Under the pieces are notes generated by a model, which made no database searches, was not told the DNA's origin, and worked only from the letters and a program-made list of their open reading frames with translations. A DNA stretch of 20,288 nucleotides from assembly GCA_032718475.1 (NCBI GenBank), contig JAUCBJ010001317.1, positions 1 through 20,288 of the forward strand, read 5' to 3'. Of this stretch, positions 10,801 to 19,102 are shown piece by piece; within the stretch, counting starts at the first letter, position 1, and each line of letters begins with the position of its first letter. This stretch comes from Nemertoderma westbladi (Eukaryota; Xenacoelomorpha; Nemertodermatida; Nemertodermatidae). Made by a program: the position numbers and the translations under genes.

Positions 10801-13393
10801 TCACAATGTGGAGTGTTATTGTACAAAATAGACCCCCATCACTATATGCTTCTTGGTGACTGATAATAATGTGGCTGAAGGATTTTTTCAAGTTAAATTT
10901 AAATCAGTAACATGTTCAAATAACAAATATTACGGTAATATCGATAATAACGTTACATCTTACATTGGCTGTATAAGTGAGTATCATATATACCTAAATG
11001 TAGGTGTTACCGATGGGACATCCGTTGCGGACGGGACATTGGCATTTACTTGACTACCTGGGAATAACGGACAATATATGTAAACTTTTTTTATTATTTA
11101 TTAATTAGTAGGGTTAATGTCTTACCGAAAAAATATAAATAGCCACTTGATTGATAGTATCCAGGGCTTACAAGAAACGCCCATTGCGGATGGGACAGGT
11201 TGCCTCTAATTTCAAACACACGGTAGAAATTGGAGTGATTTTTCAATAATACTTGGAAGTTGTGTTTAATTCTACAATACTGTGTTGTGTGTATGTAATA
11301 ATTGACCAACTTTTGGCACAAAAATACACGTTATATATAATACCATTCGTGTTCCACTAAATGAGGAATGTTTCGGATGGGACATTTACCATGACAATTT
11401 TTGTTCCACATATAAAGCTAAAATCAATGCCTAAAAATAGATCAATCCTTATTTTTTCACTTTAAACCGTAAGCTGGACATATACCACGTAATATTGAAG
11501 AGCTAATCTTTGAGCATAATGTTCGTAAATCGTAGTACCCTTAGTAAGTACCATAGTATATTTTTCACAAATGTTGTGGATGGGACACATTTTACTTTTA
11601 TTTTGACTTCAAAAGGTCATGACAGATTTTTGCAGAAGCCTTTATGTGGCACATTGGTTGGAATATTATTGTCGAATAAAATGAGCCATTACTCTTATAT
11701 CTGTGATGGTTAGTATGATAAAAAATAAATTTAGTTTTTAGTTTTTTAGTTTATTACAGGCTTTGGTACTAATTATATAATTAATTCTGAATGAATGTAC
11801 ACAGTCTCACATTCTCTCCGCTCGACCTTCTGACTCGTGCAACAACGGAATATAGTTGAATGCCGGTCAATTGAAAATTATTTGATTCAGGTTTATAGGT
11901 TAGTTTATTTCACTGCTATTGTAGAACTAACTTTGTATACCTCTCTGTTGCTCCAGATATGTCCAGGCCCAAGGGGGTGAGTTAGATCTCAAGGTGATAG
12001 CGACAGAAGTGTTTGGGAACCCGGAACGTTCCCAAACAATCGAGAACTCTTTGAGTTCCTACCGGATGGTAGCGGCTAAGGTCGTCGATGAGGAACCTAC
12101 GGCGGGGTTGCCATACCGACGGGGCGTGGCCAGGGAGTGCGCCAAGTGCGTAAACGGCGACCACTCAGGTCTACCGCCCCCTAACGACCCACCGACAACA
12201 CTCGATCCCTTGGTTCTTACCTTATCGAAACGGAGGCATTATAAGGTAAGTTACTAGCTGATACAAAGAATAATAATGTCCTCATTAAATTATATAGCGC
12301 ACGTTAAGATGGTGAGGTAAATTCCAATACCTATAAATTAGTCTTTATCTTTACCAACAATTAAAAAAATATTCCAGAGCGTTGATTGGGTTTCTTTAAA
12401 CTTTAATTTACTAGGTTTTTTATTTATGTGACTAGGTAGAGAATATGCCGGCTATTTACAATATATTACATCACGCGGTCTCAGAATGTTCCAACACGTT
12501 GGAGGACGAGAACGACGCGACTCTCCCGTCCCAGGCGACGATATTCCGGTCGGTTCGGGAACGGATGTACGGCCTGCTGTTCGGGGTCGGCACTTCCTCC
12601 TCCGTAGACCCCAAGGGCGCCTCACAGGACCCAAAGTCGCCCGGTACCCATAGCAACCCGTGTAGTCCCTTAACAACCCCATCTGCGAAACGTATGAAAG
12701 TGTCGGCGCCGAGCCCCGGCGGTTGTGGGAGTCCGAGAAGCAATCATAACTCGGCGCGGAGCACACCCACTAGTGTGGCTCGCACCGCCACGCCCACGAG
12801 CGCCACTCGCACCGCCACACCCCCCACCTTGTCCCGCACCCCCTGCACCACAACCGCCACTAACTCGCGCGTTGCTATGCCGACCTTGCGATTGGGTCAC
12901 ACTGCGGTGCACGAGTGGTTCGTTAGACCGTGGACGACGTTAAACGAACCGGATCTGCGACCGGCCGCGCCCCTAACCGACGCCCTCGGGGCGACGCCCA
13001 GACTCGAGACACTCTGGCTCGGAGACGGAACTTCCAACGACGAACTCAAGATGAGAGCTTTCCTCGCGGTCTTCGACAGTCTAGATATAGAAGATAAAGT
13101 CAAGGAGTTGCAGTCTGACCAGGTGAGTAACTAACTGTGTGTCCAACTCTTAGAACCCAGCATCACCCTACAGAACTTTATATATTATCCCCCCATCTTG
13201 TCTGCTATTTATCGGTTGACTTCAACCTCTGTATTAACACTCTCTTTATCTTCAGATTGTCCTCGTTGTGGTCCTTCATTTTCTTATCAAACAATCCCCC
13301 GACACTATCCTTGAATCATTTGAGGTCGATGCCATTATCGCCCAAGCTGTTAGCCTATTACTTTATGACGTCAACTGCCTTAAGAACATTAAC
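1055..13393 (+). CDS. FAM120B: FAM120B-like protein (constitutive coactivator of PPAR-gamma family), 5' part, join of four exons
   Basis: Coding segments are 1055-1857, 11957-12245, 12436-13122 and 13256-13393, joined by GT-AG introns of phase 2, 0 and 0 into an open 639-residue frame. Residues 1-268 form an XPG/FEN1-like PIN domain beginning MGVKGLQ. Acidic residues are D43, D90 (FDG), D158, D160, E162, D179, D181 (DSD) and D235 (GND). Residues about 368-412 carry the family signature around SNTLEDE and LPSQ. Residues 520-560 carry the HEWFV and LWL block. Residues 594-639 form a hydrophobic segment with IIAQAV. In vertebrates FAM120B acts in the nucleus as a PPAR-gamma coactivator; its relatives FAM120A and FAM120C bind RNA. 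Match to FAM120B is from recollection of the family and is strong across all four exons. The expected C-terminal part is absent, so the gene continues past the window. Confidence 0.9.
1871..9817 (+). repeat. 7.9-kb minisatellite, 28-bp core unit with hexamer insertions
   Basis: The commonest unit is 28 bp: TTACAG, then six C, then AAAGTAGCCG, then TTACTG. Variation is modular. Extra TTACTG hexamers (one to about four) lengthen units by 6-bp steps. The C run varies (CCCACC, CCCTCC, CCCCAC, five or seven C), and GGTACAG replaces GTTACAG in many units. A longer variant inserts CCAGTTACTGTTACCTGG before the acceptor-like TTACAG or TTAAAG. From line-by-line density there are roughly 240-270 units. 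The array starts 13 bases inside intron 1 and stops cleanly at the T-rich/A-rich border at 9818. The + strand is C-rich and the - strand carries G runs. Open frames inside it are repeat translations, not genes. Confidence 0.97.
9841..9905. repeat. 11-bp perfect inverted repeat at array border
   Basis: AAACTTGAAAA at 9841-9851 is perfectly complementary to TTTTCAAGTTT at 9895-9905, with a 43-base AT-rich loop. A direct partial copy of the left arm, AAACTTGAAAAG, lies just before at about 9827-9838. It sits immediately after the minisatellite ends and may be a remnant of whatever sequence the array expanded next to. Confidence 0.5.
9966..11587 (+). repeat. dispersed 15-base motif GTTGCGGATGGGACA
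   Basis: Good + strand copies start at 9966, 10326, 11006, 11024, 11184, 11370 and 11573. Most differ from the consensus by zero to two bases, and several are followed by TT and preceded by AAT. A minus-strand copy at 10478-10494 matches GTTGCGG, GGG and CATT positions of the extended consensus. A shorter inverted remnant (GTCCCATCT) lies near 10180, and a degenerate direct copy near 10621-10636. Spacings of 159-203 in the last five copies, and 360 and 680 before, suggest a decayed tandem repeat of about 170-200 bp in which only this core survives. No known element is recognised. Confidence 0.6.
11926..11956 (+). promoter_or_regulatory. intron 1 branch point and 3' splice site
   Basis: ACTAAC at 11926-11931 matches the metazoan branch-point consensus. 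It is followed by TTTGTATACCTCTCTGTTGCT and CAG at 11954-11956. This is a much stronger acceptor than the acceptor-like TTACAG steps of the upstream array, which lack a pyrimidine tract. Confidence 0.7.
11957..12245 (+). CDS. FAM120B: exon 2 of the FAM120B-like gene
   Basis: The exon supplies the last base of Arg268 and residues 269-364. It begins YVQAQGGELDLKVIATEVFG, continuing the end of the PIN domain helix, and ends LSKRRHYK before the donor AAG|GTAAGT. It contains ARECAKC with two cysteines near its middle. The run from ENSLSSYRMVA fits the FAM120 segment that follows the nuclease-like domain. The long acidic repeat insertion that vertebrate FAM120B carries after this segment is absent. 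The frame starts well upstream of any ATG, so this is an internal exon and not a separate small gene. Confidence 0.85.
12246..12435 (+). other. intron 2 (190 bp)
   Basis: Donor GTAAGT at 12246. The acceptor chosen is GACTAG at 12430-12435, which keeps phase 0 and reads straight into VENMPAIYNIL. Another TACTAG lies about 23 bases upstream at 12408-12413. Using it would bring a TAG in the reading frame or shift it, so it is less likely. Confidence 0.7.
12436..13122 (+). CDS. FAM120B: exon 3: conserved block, Ser/Thr/Pro linker, HEWFV block
   Basis: Encodes residues 365-593 in phase 0. Residues 368-412 hold the family-conserved MPAIYNIL, SNTLEDE, LPSQATIF and RERMYGLL motifs. Residues 415-515 are a low-complexity linker rich in Ser, Thr, Pro and Ala, with many SP/TP pairs, a basic AKRMKV patch, and repeats of ARTATPTS type. 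This linker is far longer than the short connector recalled for human FAM120B. Residues 520-560 return to conserved sequence (AVHEWFV, PRLETLWL). The end, KVKELQSDQ, meets the donor CAG|GTGAGT. The exon is clearly GC-richer than its flanks. Reverse-strand frames over it are shadows of the GC-rich linker. Confidence 0.9.
13123..13255 (+). other. intron 3 (133 bp)
   Basis: Donor GTGAGT at 13123. The acceptor is the pyrimidine-rich CTCTCTTTATCTTCAG ending at 13255, with a branch-like TTAAC about 20 bases before it. Phase 0. Confidence 0.85.
13256..13393 (+). CDS. FAM120B: exon 4 of the FAM120B-like gene
   Basis: Forty-six codons in phase 0 encode a largely hydrophobic segment starting IVLVVVLHFLIKQ, followed by FEVDAIIAQAVSLLLYD. 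It resembles the FAM120B segment with the alternating aliphatic run and the conserved (F/I)(I/L)AQA motif, a buried helical region of the C-terminal domain. It ends AAC|GTAAGT. The following exon, expected to carry the block around the conserved R-A-V and G-x-x-L motifs, was not found downstream within the window. Confidence 0.85.
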
Positions 13394-13496
13394 GTAAGTT
13401 TCTAAAGAAGATATAATTGCCAATTACCGTAATATTTTAGGAGATTTATGTATTTATTTGTCAAGCAAGAAGTAGAAACCTTGGCTGTCGTTATTC

Positions 13497-13522
13497 GGGG
13501 GGGGGGGGGGGGGGGGGGGGGG
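13497..13522 (+). repeat. 26-base G homopolymer
   Basis: Twenty-six consecutive G, then TGGTGGTGG. Such a run can form quadruplex structures and is prone to polymerase slippage, so its length in an assembly is unreliable. Confidence 0.9.
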
Positions 13523-13860
13523 TGGTGGTGGTTACGCGCTACCTATCCACTGGGAAGCAGGACTACTAACTTGACCCAGGGTGAAGAACTGACTGACATT
13601 AGTTAGCCAGTTAGTTAGTCCAAGTTAGTAAGGTTACGGTGCTACTTGGTTACCCATGTCTGTTAGCGGATCCATTCCGCTGTACATACATATAGCATAT
13701 AGGGCATACCGGCAAAGGGATGATGCAACAGGGCAGCTGGGCTGTGGACTTATAATCCACCTCAGTGGGCTAGAAGCTAACAAAGGCCTATTTAGGGCGT
13801 GGTGAGCTGACCAATGGGAGGCCAGCACATGTCAGTTTATGAGTGTATCGCTATCGATTG
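13523..13860. other. intronic spacer without gene
   Basis: No gene is supported. It contains TTAGTTAGCCAGTTAGTTAG-type short repeats near 13600-13620. Its last 50 bases (from 13811) resemble the sequence that follows the downstream element (14790-14824): both read TGG-AGGCCAG, then TGTCAG and TAT. This indicates an old duplication of about 45 bp into which the element inserted. Confidence 0.5.
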
Positions 13861-14789
13861 CAGGCCTCCCAGAGTATCCTTTTTCCTTTTTTTAGAACGT
13901 TTCCTTTTTTTGTCCCTTTCCACACCTCTTTTTTTTTGGTTCAGAAGATCAGCTTCAGCTTGCTGTTGATATTGACAAGGTTATAACATAGATTACTGGC
14001 ATATGCCGATTTTTATTTTGAATATGTTTATTTTGACAAAAATCACAAGCTAAGCTACCATAAAAATGTAGCAGTGGAGGGAACTTTAATATATTTATTT
14101 ATTTTCTGAGGGGGGGATATATTATTATAATTGAAACAAAACCCACTTTGGTGAATTAACATTGTTGATTTTCAATTTAGGGAAAGAAACAGCATGCAAT
14201 GGCAGTATATTCTAACCAAAACAATAAAAGAAAGCCTATAACACGGTTACAGTTTCATTTTTGCTCGTAATCAGCTGTTATTTTTGCATCTATTTTCCCC
14301 TGGAGGTAGTTGAATTTTGAGTTGTATCCTCGACCGGAAATCCGAACCAAAGTTTTTATATCACTTTCAAACTAAAGTTCTATTTACAAGCGTTTGATAA
14401 ACCTCGATCAATGACCATCAATCGGCCGAGCTCAACCATCTCTGATAACTAGGCAAAAAGGTTGAAACTTTTGTAGTTGTTTTTAAACTGTTCTTATTTC
14501 ATTGATAATATGATTTATAATAATTACATTGCCATTGCCGTTGTTCTCTGTCAGTCTGTATGTGTTTCTACTATTTAACTTACTTTGATCTCTTTTTGTC
14601 ATATAGTGACGTTTCTTAATAGGCCTATATAAAGGTTAATGAAATATAATGTTTACTATCCTTTTTTTAAAGATAATATCAACTCAGTTTTTCCGTTTTA
14701 TGAACTGCATCCTATCCTTTTTCCTTATTTTTTGAAAATATAAATTCCCTTTTTCCTTTTTTCATCGATTTTTTAGGCTGGGAGGACTG
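13861..14789. mobile_element. 929-bp hAT-like non-autonomous DNA transposon
   Basis: The left end CAGGCCTCCCAG (13861-13872) and right end CTGGGAGGACTG (14778-14789) are inverted repeats with one mismatch in 12. CGATTG is directly repeated at 13855-13860 and 14790-14795, immediately outside both ends, as a 6-bp target duplication. CAG-starting termini are typical of hAT elements, and some hAT groups make 5- or 6-bp duplications. Both subterminal regions contain T-rich CCTTTTTCCTTTTTT tracts (the right copy in direct orientation). There is no transposase frame. The superfamily is inferred; the boundaries are directly supported. Confidence 0.65.
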
Positions 14790-15051
14790 CGATTGGAGGC
14801 CAGAGAAACGTGTCAGCCTATAGGCAATATATTTCCCCATTTACATATATTAACGGTCACGGGTGTATTCTAACCAGTTGGCATTTATTCATGTTAGACG
14901 ATGCGGAATCACTTCCGTACCGGTACACCAAATCTGTATTTTTTTAATGTGTGTTTTTAACTGTTCTATTATGATTATCACTGTTTTAGTGTTCTATTAT
15001 GATTAGTTTTCTTTATCATAGTGTTAGATAATGTTAGATAACGTTTTTTAT

Positions 15052-15370
15052 GGTAGCTAGATTTTTTTAATGGTAGCTAGTGATTTTTTTGGTAGCTAGT
15101 GATTTTTTTGGTAGCTAGTGATTTTTTTGGTAGCTAGTGTTTTTTTTTGGTAGCTAGTGATTTTTTTGGTAGCTAGTGTTTTTTTTGGTAGCTAGTGTTT
15201 TTTTGGTAGCTAGTGTTTTTTTGGTAGCTAGTGTTTTTTTTGGTAGCTAGTGATTTTTTGGGTAGCTAGTGATTTTTTTGGTAGCTAGTGATTTTTTTGG
15301 TAGCTAGTGATTTTTTTTGTAGCTAGTGATTTTTTTGGTAGCTAGTGTTTTTTTTTTGGTAGCTAGTAGC
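15052..15370 (+). repeat. 19-bp minisatellite, segment 1
   Basis: Tandem units of GGTAGCTAGTGATTTTTTT or the same with GTGTTTTTTTT, varying mainly in T-run length (about 17-20 bp). The first two units, starting at 15052 and 15071, retain an ATGG start and an AATGG junction that resemble the single copies outside the array. It is interrupted at 15371 by an inserted element. Confidence 0.95.
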
Positions 15371-16311
15371 GTTAGACCGGAGCCAGATTTTTGCCGGAGC
15401 CGGAACCGGACCGGGTAAATTCCAAAAGTACCGGAGCCGGAACCGGAGCCGGACCGGGTAGGTAAAATTAAAAAATATGTATTGAGGCCTGGTATGACTG
15501 TATGACCTAGAGGTACAGGTACCACGGCTGCGCTGCACTGTCAGACTGTACTGTAATACGACCTGGCATGTTGCAGTTGCAGTTAGTCCACCTGTCCACT
15601 ACAGCAGTACAGCACTACACAGCTACCGGCAGACCGGTACTGAGCTACATTTAGTGAGCCAACTTCTCCACTTTCTGACTTTGTTTTTACTCTATACCGG
15701 TACTCAGTACACCAGTACACTACTTTGTAGCCTCACGCCTGGCACCTGGTCTGCCTGGTAGGCGCGTAGTTTTACTGCAGCAGTAGATCTGGCAAAACAA
15801 TCAGAGCAACGATGCAATAGCTGTACTGGCTGATAGCTATCAACTCAGTCGGCCAGTAGATCTCTAGATGTCAGACTGGCAGGTTGAGGTTTAGTACTTG
15901 TCTGCTTGTACTAATTCAACTTTTACGTTGTAACTTCAGCGCTAAAGTGGCAGCGACGGCGCAGACAGGGCCCCAAGACCCAAGACGTCATCGAGTGAGT
16001 AGGTAGTACAGTACTGTGAAGGGGCTAGTGTTCTGACTGGCCTGTCTTTGTAGCCTCGGCCTGGCACTGGTAAGCTCAGTACAGCAGTAGGCAGTGTAAG
16101 CTGTCTGGCTGTACCACTGGACTATGATGGACTAGACTTGATCACCGTGACTGTGGACATACTGTTTGTGCTTTTGTGTGTCTCTGTCTGTCTTTTACAG
16201 TTTTATACTGGAGCTCCGGTCCTCCGGTCATATTTTAGCCGGAGCCGGACCGGAACCGGAGCACCATTTTCCGGGCCGGATCCGGACCGGAGCCGGAGCT
16301 CCGGTCTAACA
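15371..16311. mobile_element. 941-bp hAT-like MITE with CCGG-rich subterminal repeats
   Basis: GTTAGACCGGAGC at 15371-15383 is perfectly inverted at 16298-16310. CTAGTAGC occurs directly outside both ends (15363-15370 and 16312-16319), consistent with an 8-bp hAT-type duplication, though array units resemble it. Both ends carry clustered CCGGAGCCGG, CCGGAACCGG and CCGGACCGG repeats (15382-15455 and 16213-16306), the kind of subterminal repeats hAT transposases bind. The interior is rich in CAGTAC and has no transposase. Glycine/serine-alternating open frames at the left end are translations of the repeats. Confidence 0.65.
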
Positions 16312-17282
16312 CTAGTAGCTAGTGATTTTTTTGGTAGCTAGTGTTTTTTTTGGTAGCTAGTGATTTTTTTGGTAGCTAGTGTTTTTTTTTGGTAGCTAGT
16401 GTTTTTTTTGGTAGCTAGTGATTTTTTGGGTAGCTAGTGATTTTTTTGGTAGCTAGTGTTTTTTTTTTGGTAGCTAGTGATTTTTTTGGTAGCTAGTGTT
16501 TTTTTTTGGTAGCTAGTGTTTTTTTGGTAGCTAGTGTTTTTTTGGTAGCTAGTGTTTTTTTTGGTAGCTAGTGATTTTTTGGGTAGCTAGTGATTTTTTT
16601 GGTAGCTAGTGATTTTTTTGGTAGCTAGTGATTTTTTTGGTAGCTAGTGATTTTTTTGGTAGCTAGTGTTTTTTTTTGGTAGCTAGTGATTTTATTGGTA
16701 GCTAGTGTTTTTTTTTGGTAGCTAGTGATTTTTTTGGTAGCTAGTGATTTTTTTGGTAGCTAGTGATTTTTTTGGTAGCTAGTGATTTTTTTGGTAGCTA
16801 GTGTTTTTTTTGGTAGCTAGTGATTTTTTTGGTAGCTAGTGTTTTTTTTTGGTAGCTAGTGTTTTTTTGGTAGCTAGTGTTTTTTTGGTAGCTAGTGTTT
16901 TTTTTTGGTAGCTAGTGATTTTTTGGGTAGCTAGTGATTTTTTTGGTAGCTAGTGATTTTTTTGGTAGCTAGTGATTTTTTTGGTAGCTAGTGTTTTTTT
17001 TTTGGTAGCTAGTGATTTTTTTGGTAGCTAGTGTTTTTTTTTGGTAGCTAGTGATTTTTTTGGTAGCTAGTGTTTTTTTTGGTAGCTAGTGTTTTTTTTG
17101 GTAGCTAGTGATTTTTTGGGTAGCTAGTGATTTTTTTGGTAGCTAGTGTTTTTTTTTGGTAGCTAGTGATTTTTTGGTAGCTAGTGTTTTTTTTTGGTAG
17201 CTAGTGATTTTTTTGGTAGCTAGTGTTTTTTTTTGGTAGCTAGTGATTTTTTTGGTAGCTAGTGTTTTTTTTTGGTAGCTAG
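16312..17282 (+). repeat. 19-bp minisatellite, segment 2
   Basis: Continues the same units after the 941-bp insertion, about 50 copies. Blocks are themselves duplicated: a run of short GTGTTTTTTT units followed by the GATTTTTTGGGTAGC variant recurs near 16511-16590 and 16857-16935, and also occurs in segment 1 near 15186-15260. It ends at a second insertion at 17283. Confidence 0.95.
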
Positions 17283-17583
17283 CAAGGACTACTATACTAC
17301 AGGACTGGCACACCCCTTCATCCGACTTCGCTAGCGAAGTCCATTGGTTTGGTATTGCTTTATACTGTTATAGACATTGTTATCAAAGGATTTGTATGAA
17401 ATTTAGTACACAATCGTAATTATTAGTAACATAATAAATTTTGGTGTCAAGAAATAAAGGACGAGCGCAACGAGGCTTGTAACAAAGGGGACGACGAGTG
17501 TTGTGTACTAACTATTCATTATAGTCTAGAACGACCGTGTTGAGTTAGTACATTGTGCGACATAAAAAACGATGTGAACAGTA

Positions 17584-17599
17584 CCCCTACTGGTAGGGG
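17584..17599. repeat. short perfect hairpin CCCCTAC / GTAGGGG
   Basis: Seven-base arms separated by TG inside the 1.8-kb element. Function unknown. Confidence 0.5.
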
Positions 17600-17774
17600 A
17601 ATGTTGTTACACAGATGATATCGGATTCAACTAACGGTATATTTGTCTCACCCCACAATACAGCAATATACATGGACCTCCCTCTCTCTATATTCTTTAT
17701 CTCTGGTCATTTACTATCCTAAGTCAAGCCAGGTTCCAGGTACTGATATTATTACTTTATAGGGCTATTATTAT

Positions 17775-17875
17775 TAGGTACTTTATATTACTATTAAGTA
17801 CTTACTTTATATTACTATTAGGTACTTACTTTATATTACTATTAGGTACTTACTTTATATTACTAGTAGGTACTC
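17775..17875 (+). repeat. 24-bp tandem repeat
   Basis: The TTTATATTACTATTA segment recurs at 17782, 17806, 17830 and 17854, exactly 24 bases apart, with GGTACTTAC between copies. The outer copies are degenerate. It lies inside the 1.8-kb hAT-like element. Confidence 0.85.
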
Positions 17876-18094
17876 TATGTTATTACTTTATTATTTATTA
17901 CGATAGCCGACCCAATATTCCCCACCCCAGACTGAAAACACATCAATGACCCCGATACGGGCTCTTCATTAATTAAAAAATCTTCAATCAAATTATTGAT
18001 TATTATTATTAATAAAAAAAAAGATATTGAAATTATTAATTAATAAATTGATTAAGTATCAATCCCGAATATTAAACATAAACCGGAAAATTAA

Positions 18095-18275
18095 ACGAGT
18101 GACTCCCCTGTAGACTCCTTTATATATATCTCAGTTTTTATGAGTCTCTCCGGGCGCGGACTAACCGTGTGACCCCCTGTAGAGAAATATCTCAGTGTTT
18201 ATGAGTCTCTCCGAGCGCGGACTCAACGTGTGACCCTCTGTAGAGAAATATCTCAGTTTTTATGAGTCTCTCCTG
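18095..18275 (+). repeat. 61-bp tandem repeat, about three copies
   Basis: TGAGTCTCTCC starts at 18141, 18202 and 18263, exactly 61 bases apart. The first two are each followed by GCGCGGACT and a GTGTGACCC-type stretch, then CTGTAGA and ATATCTCAGT. The third copy is cut short at TGGTCC. It lies inside the 1.8-kb element; subterminal tandem repeats often serve as transposase-binding arrays, but this one is internal and its role is unknown. Confidence 0.85.
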
Positions 18276-19102
18276 GTCCATCATAAGAGGTGATGAGGCA
18301 TGAGGAGCAAGTTGTAATCCACCACGAGTTAGGGCTTGGGTAAATAAATATATTATCCTCCTCTAAAATATCACCTGTGATGTCTAACTCTGGGATTACC
18401 TTTATCAGGGCAGGAATCCTGCAACGTAACTTGCTTCTTTGACAAAAGTGAAACCTGTATATTCGTCGTTATGGAATAAGAAAAGCAATAGGCTACTTGG
18501 AACTCCGATCGCTTCACAAAAATGTCAGTATCGCGACCGTATCCTGCGATTCCCTTTAGCCACTTAGAAACAACGGGTTCAGTCAGCTACAAAAAGCCCC
18601 CAATTAAATCTCGCTCATTGAGAGACTGAAGGTGGCGTTCCTCAATGGGAGGGAGTTCTCGTGGAGTGGGGGGTCGCGGTGGAACACACGATAAGGGAAG
18701 TAGAATGGAGGTATTGTTGGTCGCAAGGAACCGCCAGGGACTTTCTTGTGCGGAATTCCCGCGGCTGCGCGGGACACTCTGGCCAATGTCAGAATGTTGA
18801 ATACAAATGACGGCAGTGCTTCCATAACTTAAACGGAGAGCCGTCATCTGCCTGCACTGCGTCGTGGTAGCGCGGCGATCCACTGATCTCATTCGGCACC
18901 GACAGGAGGAAGTTTCACTGCGCGAACGTTCAGTAAACTGCAGAACAGTCTAGCTGTCTGTTTGTAGGTTAAGTATACTGGTATAATAAATCATTATACG
19001 GTAGCAGTACAGCTTACAGCAGTACTGCAGTATGAAATGAATGGACTTCGCTAGCGAAGTCGGATCAGGCAGTATGCCAGTCCTGTAGTATAGCAGTCCT
19101 TG

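Larger units (their letters stand above)
1858..11956 (+). other. intron 1 (about 10.1 kb)
   Basis: Donor GTAGGT at 1858. Near the 3' end, CTAAC at 11927-11931 gives a near-ideal branch point with the presumed A at 11930, 26 bases before the junction, followed by a pyrimidine-rich tract ending TTGCTCCAG at 11956. Removing 1858-11956 joins Ala-Val-Ala-Arg to Tyr-Val-Gln in frame and keeps family similarity. About 79 percent of the intron is a single minisatellite. Confidence 0.85.
9818..11956 (+). other. AT-rich distal part of intron 1 with dispersed short motif
   Basis: No gene is supported here. The sequence is AT-rich with scattered copies of a GTTGCGGATGGGACA motif, listed separately, and one 11-bp inverted repeat near the array border. 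Small open frames at 10853-11053 and 11510-11713 happen to contain the motif translated as VADGT-like peptides, but have no other sign of coding. Confidence 0.7.
17283..19102. mobile_element. 1.8-kb hAT-like DNA element with 63-bp terminal inverted repeats
   Basis: The left terminus (17283-17345, starting CAAGGACTACTATACTAC) and the reverse complement of the right terminus (19040-19102) match at about 57 of 63 positions. Each terminus contains the perfect 18-bp palindrome GACTTCGCTAGCGAAGTC (17324-17341 and 19044-19061). The 8 bases outside are GTAGCTAG (17275-17282) and GTAGCTGG (19103-19110). The left copy fits the nTnnnnAn duplication preference of hAT elements. The interior has a 24-bp and a 61-bp tandem repeat and no recognisable transposase. 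A 101-codon reverse frame at 18587-18892 resembles nothing I know. Confidence 0.7.

Noticed and set aside
10853-11713. Small + strand open frames containing VADGT-like peptides
   Set aside because: The shared peptides come from the dispersed 15-base motif; copies lie in different frames and there is no splice or start support.
11982-12164. Reverse-strand open frame over exon 2
   Set aside because: Antisense shadow of the FAM120-like exon.
12452-12943. Several overlapping frames on both strands over exon 3
   Set aside because: Shadows of the GC-rich Ser/Thr/Pro-coding stretch; the true frame is fixed by conserved FAM120 motifs on both sides.
13744-13760. tRNA-like anticodon arm (GTGGA, 7-base loop CTTATAA, TCCAC)
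   Set aside because: No T-arm with GGTTCRA, no D-arm and no acceptor stem on either strand; a chance hairpin or very old SINE trace.
15304-15538. Reverse-strand frames with Gly-Ser alternation
   Set aside because: Translation of the CCGG-rich transposon end and 19-mer repeat.
18587-18892. Reverse-strand 101-codon frame in the 1.8-kb element as a transposase
   Set aside because: No hAT catalytic or zinc-finger motif visible; too short, and no second frame continues it.
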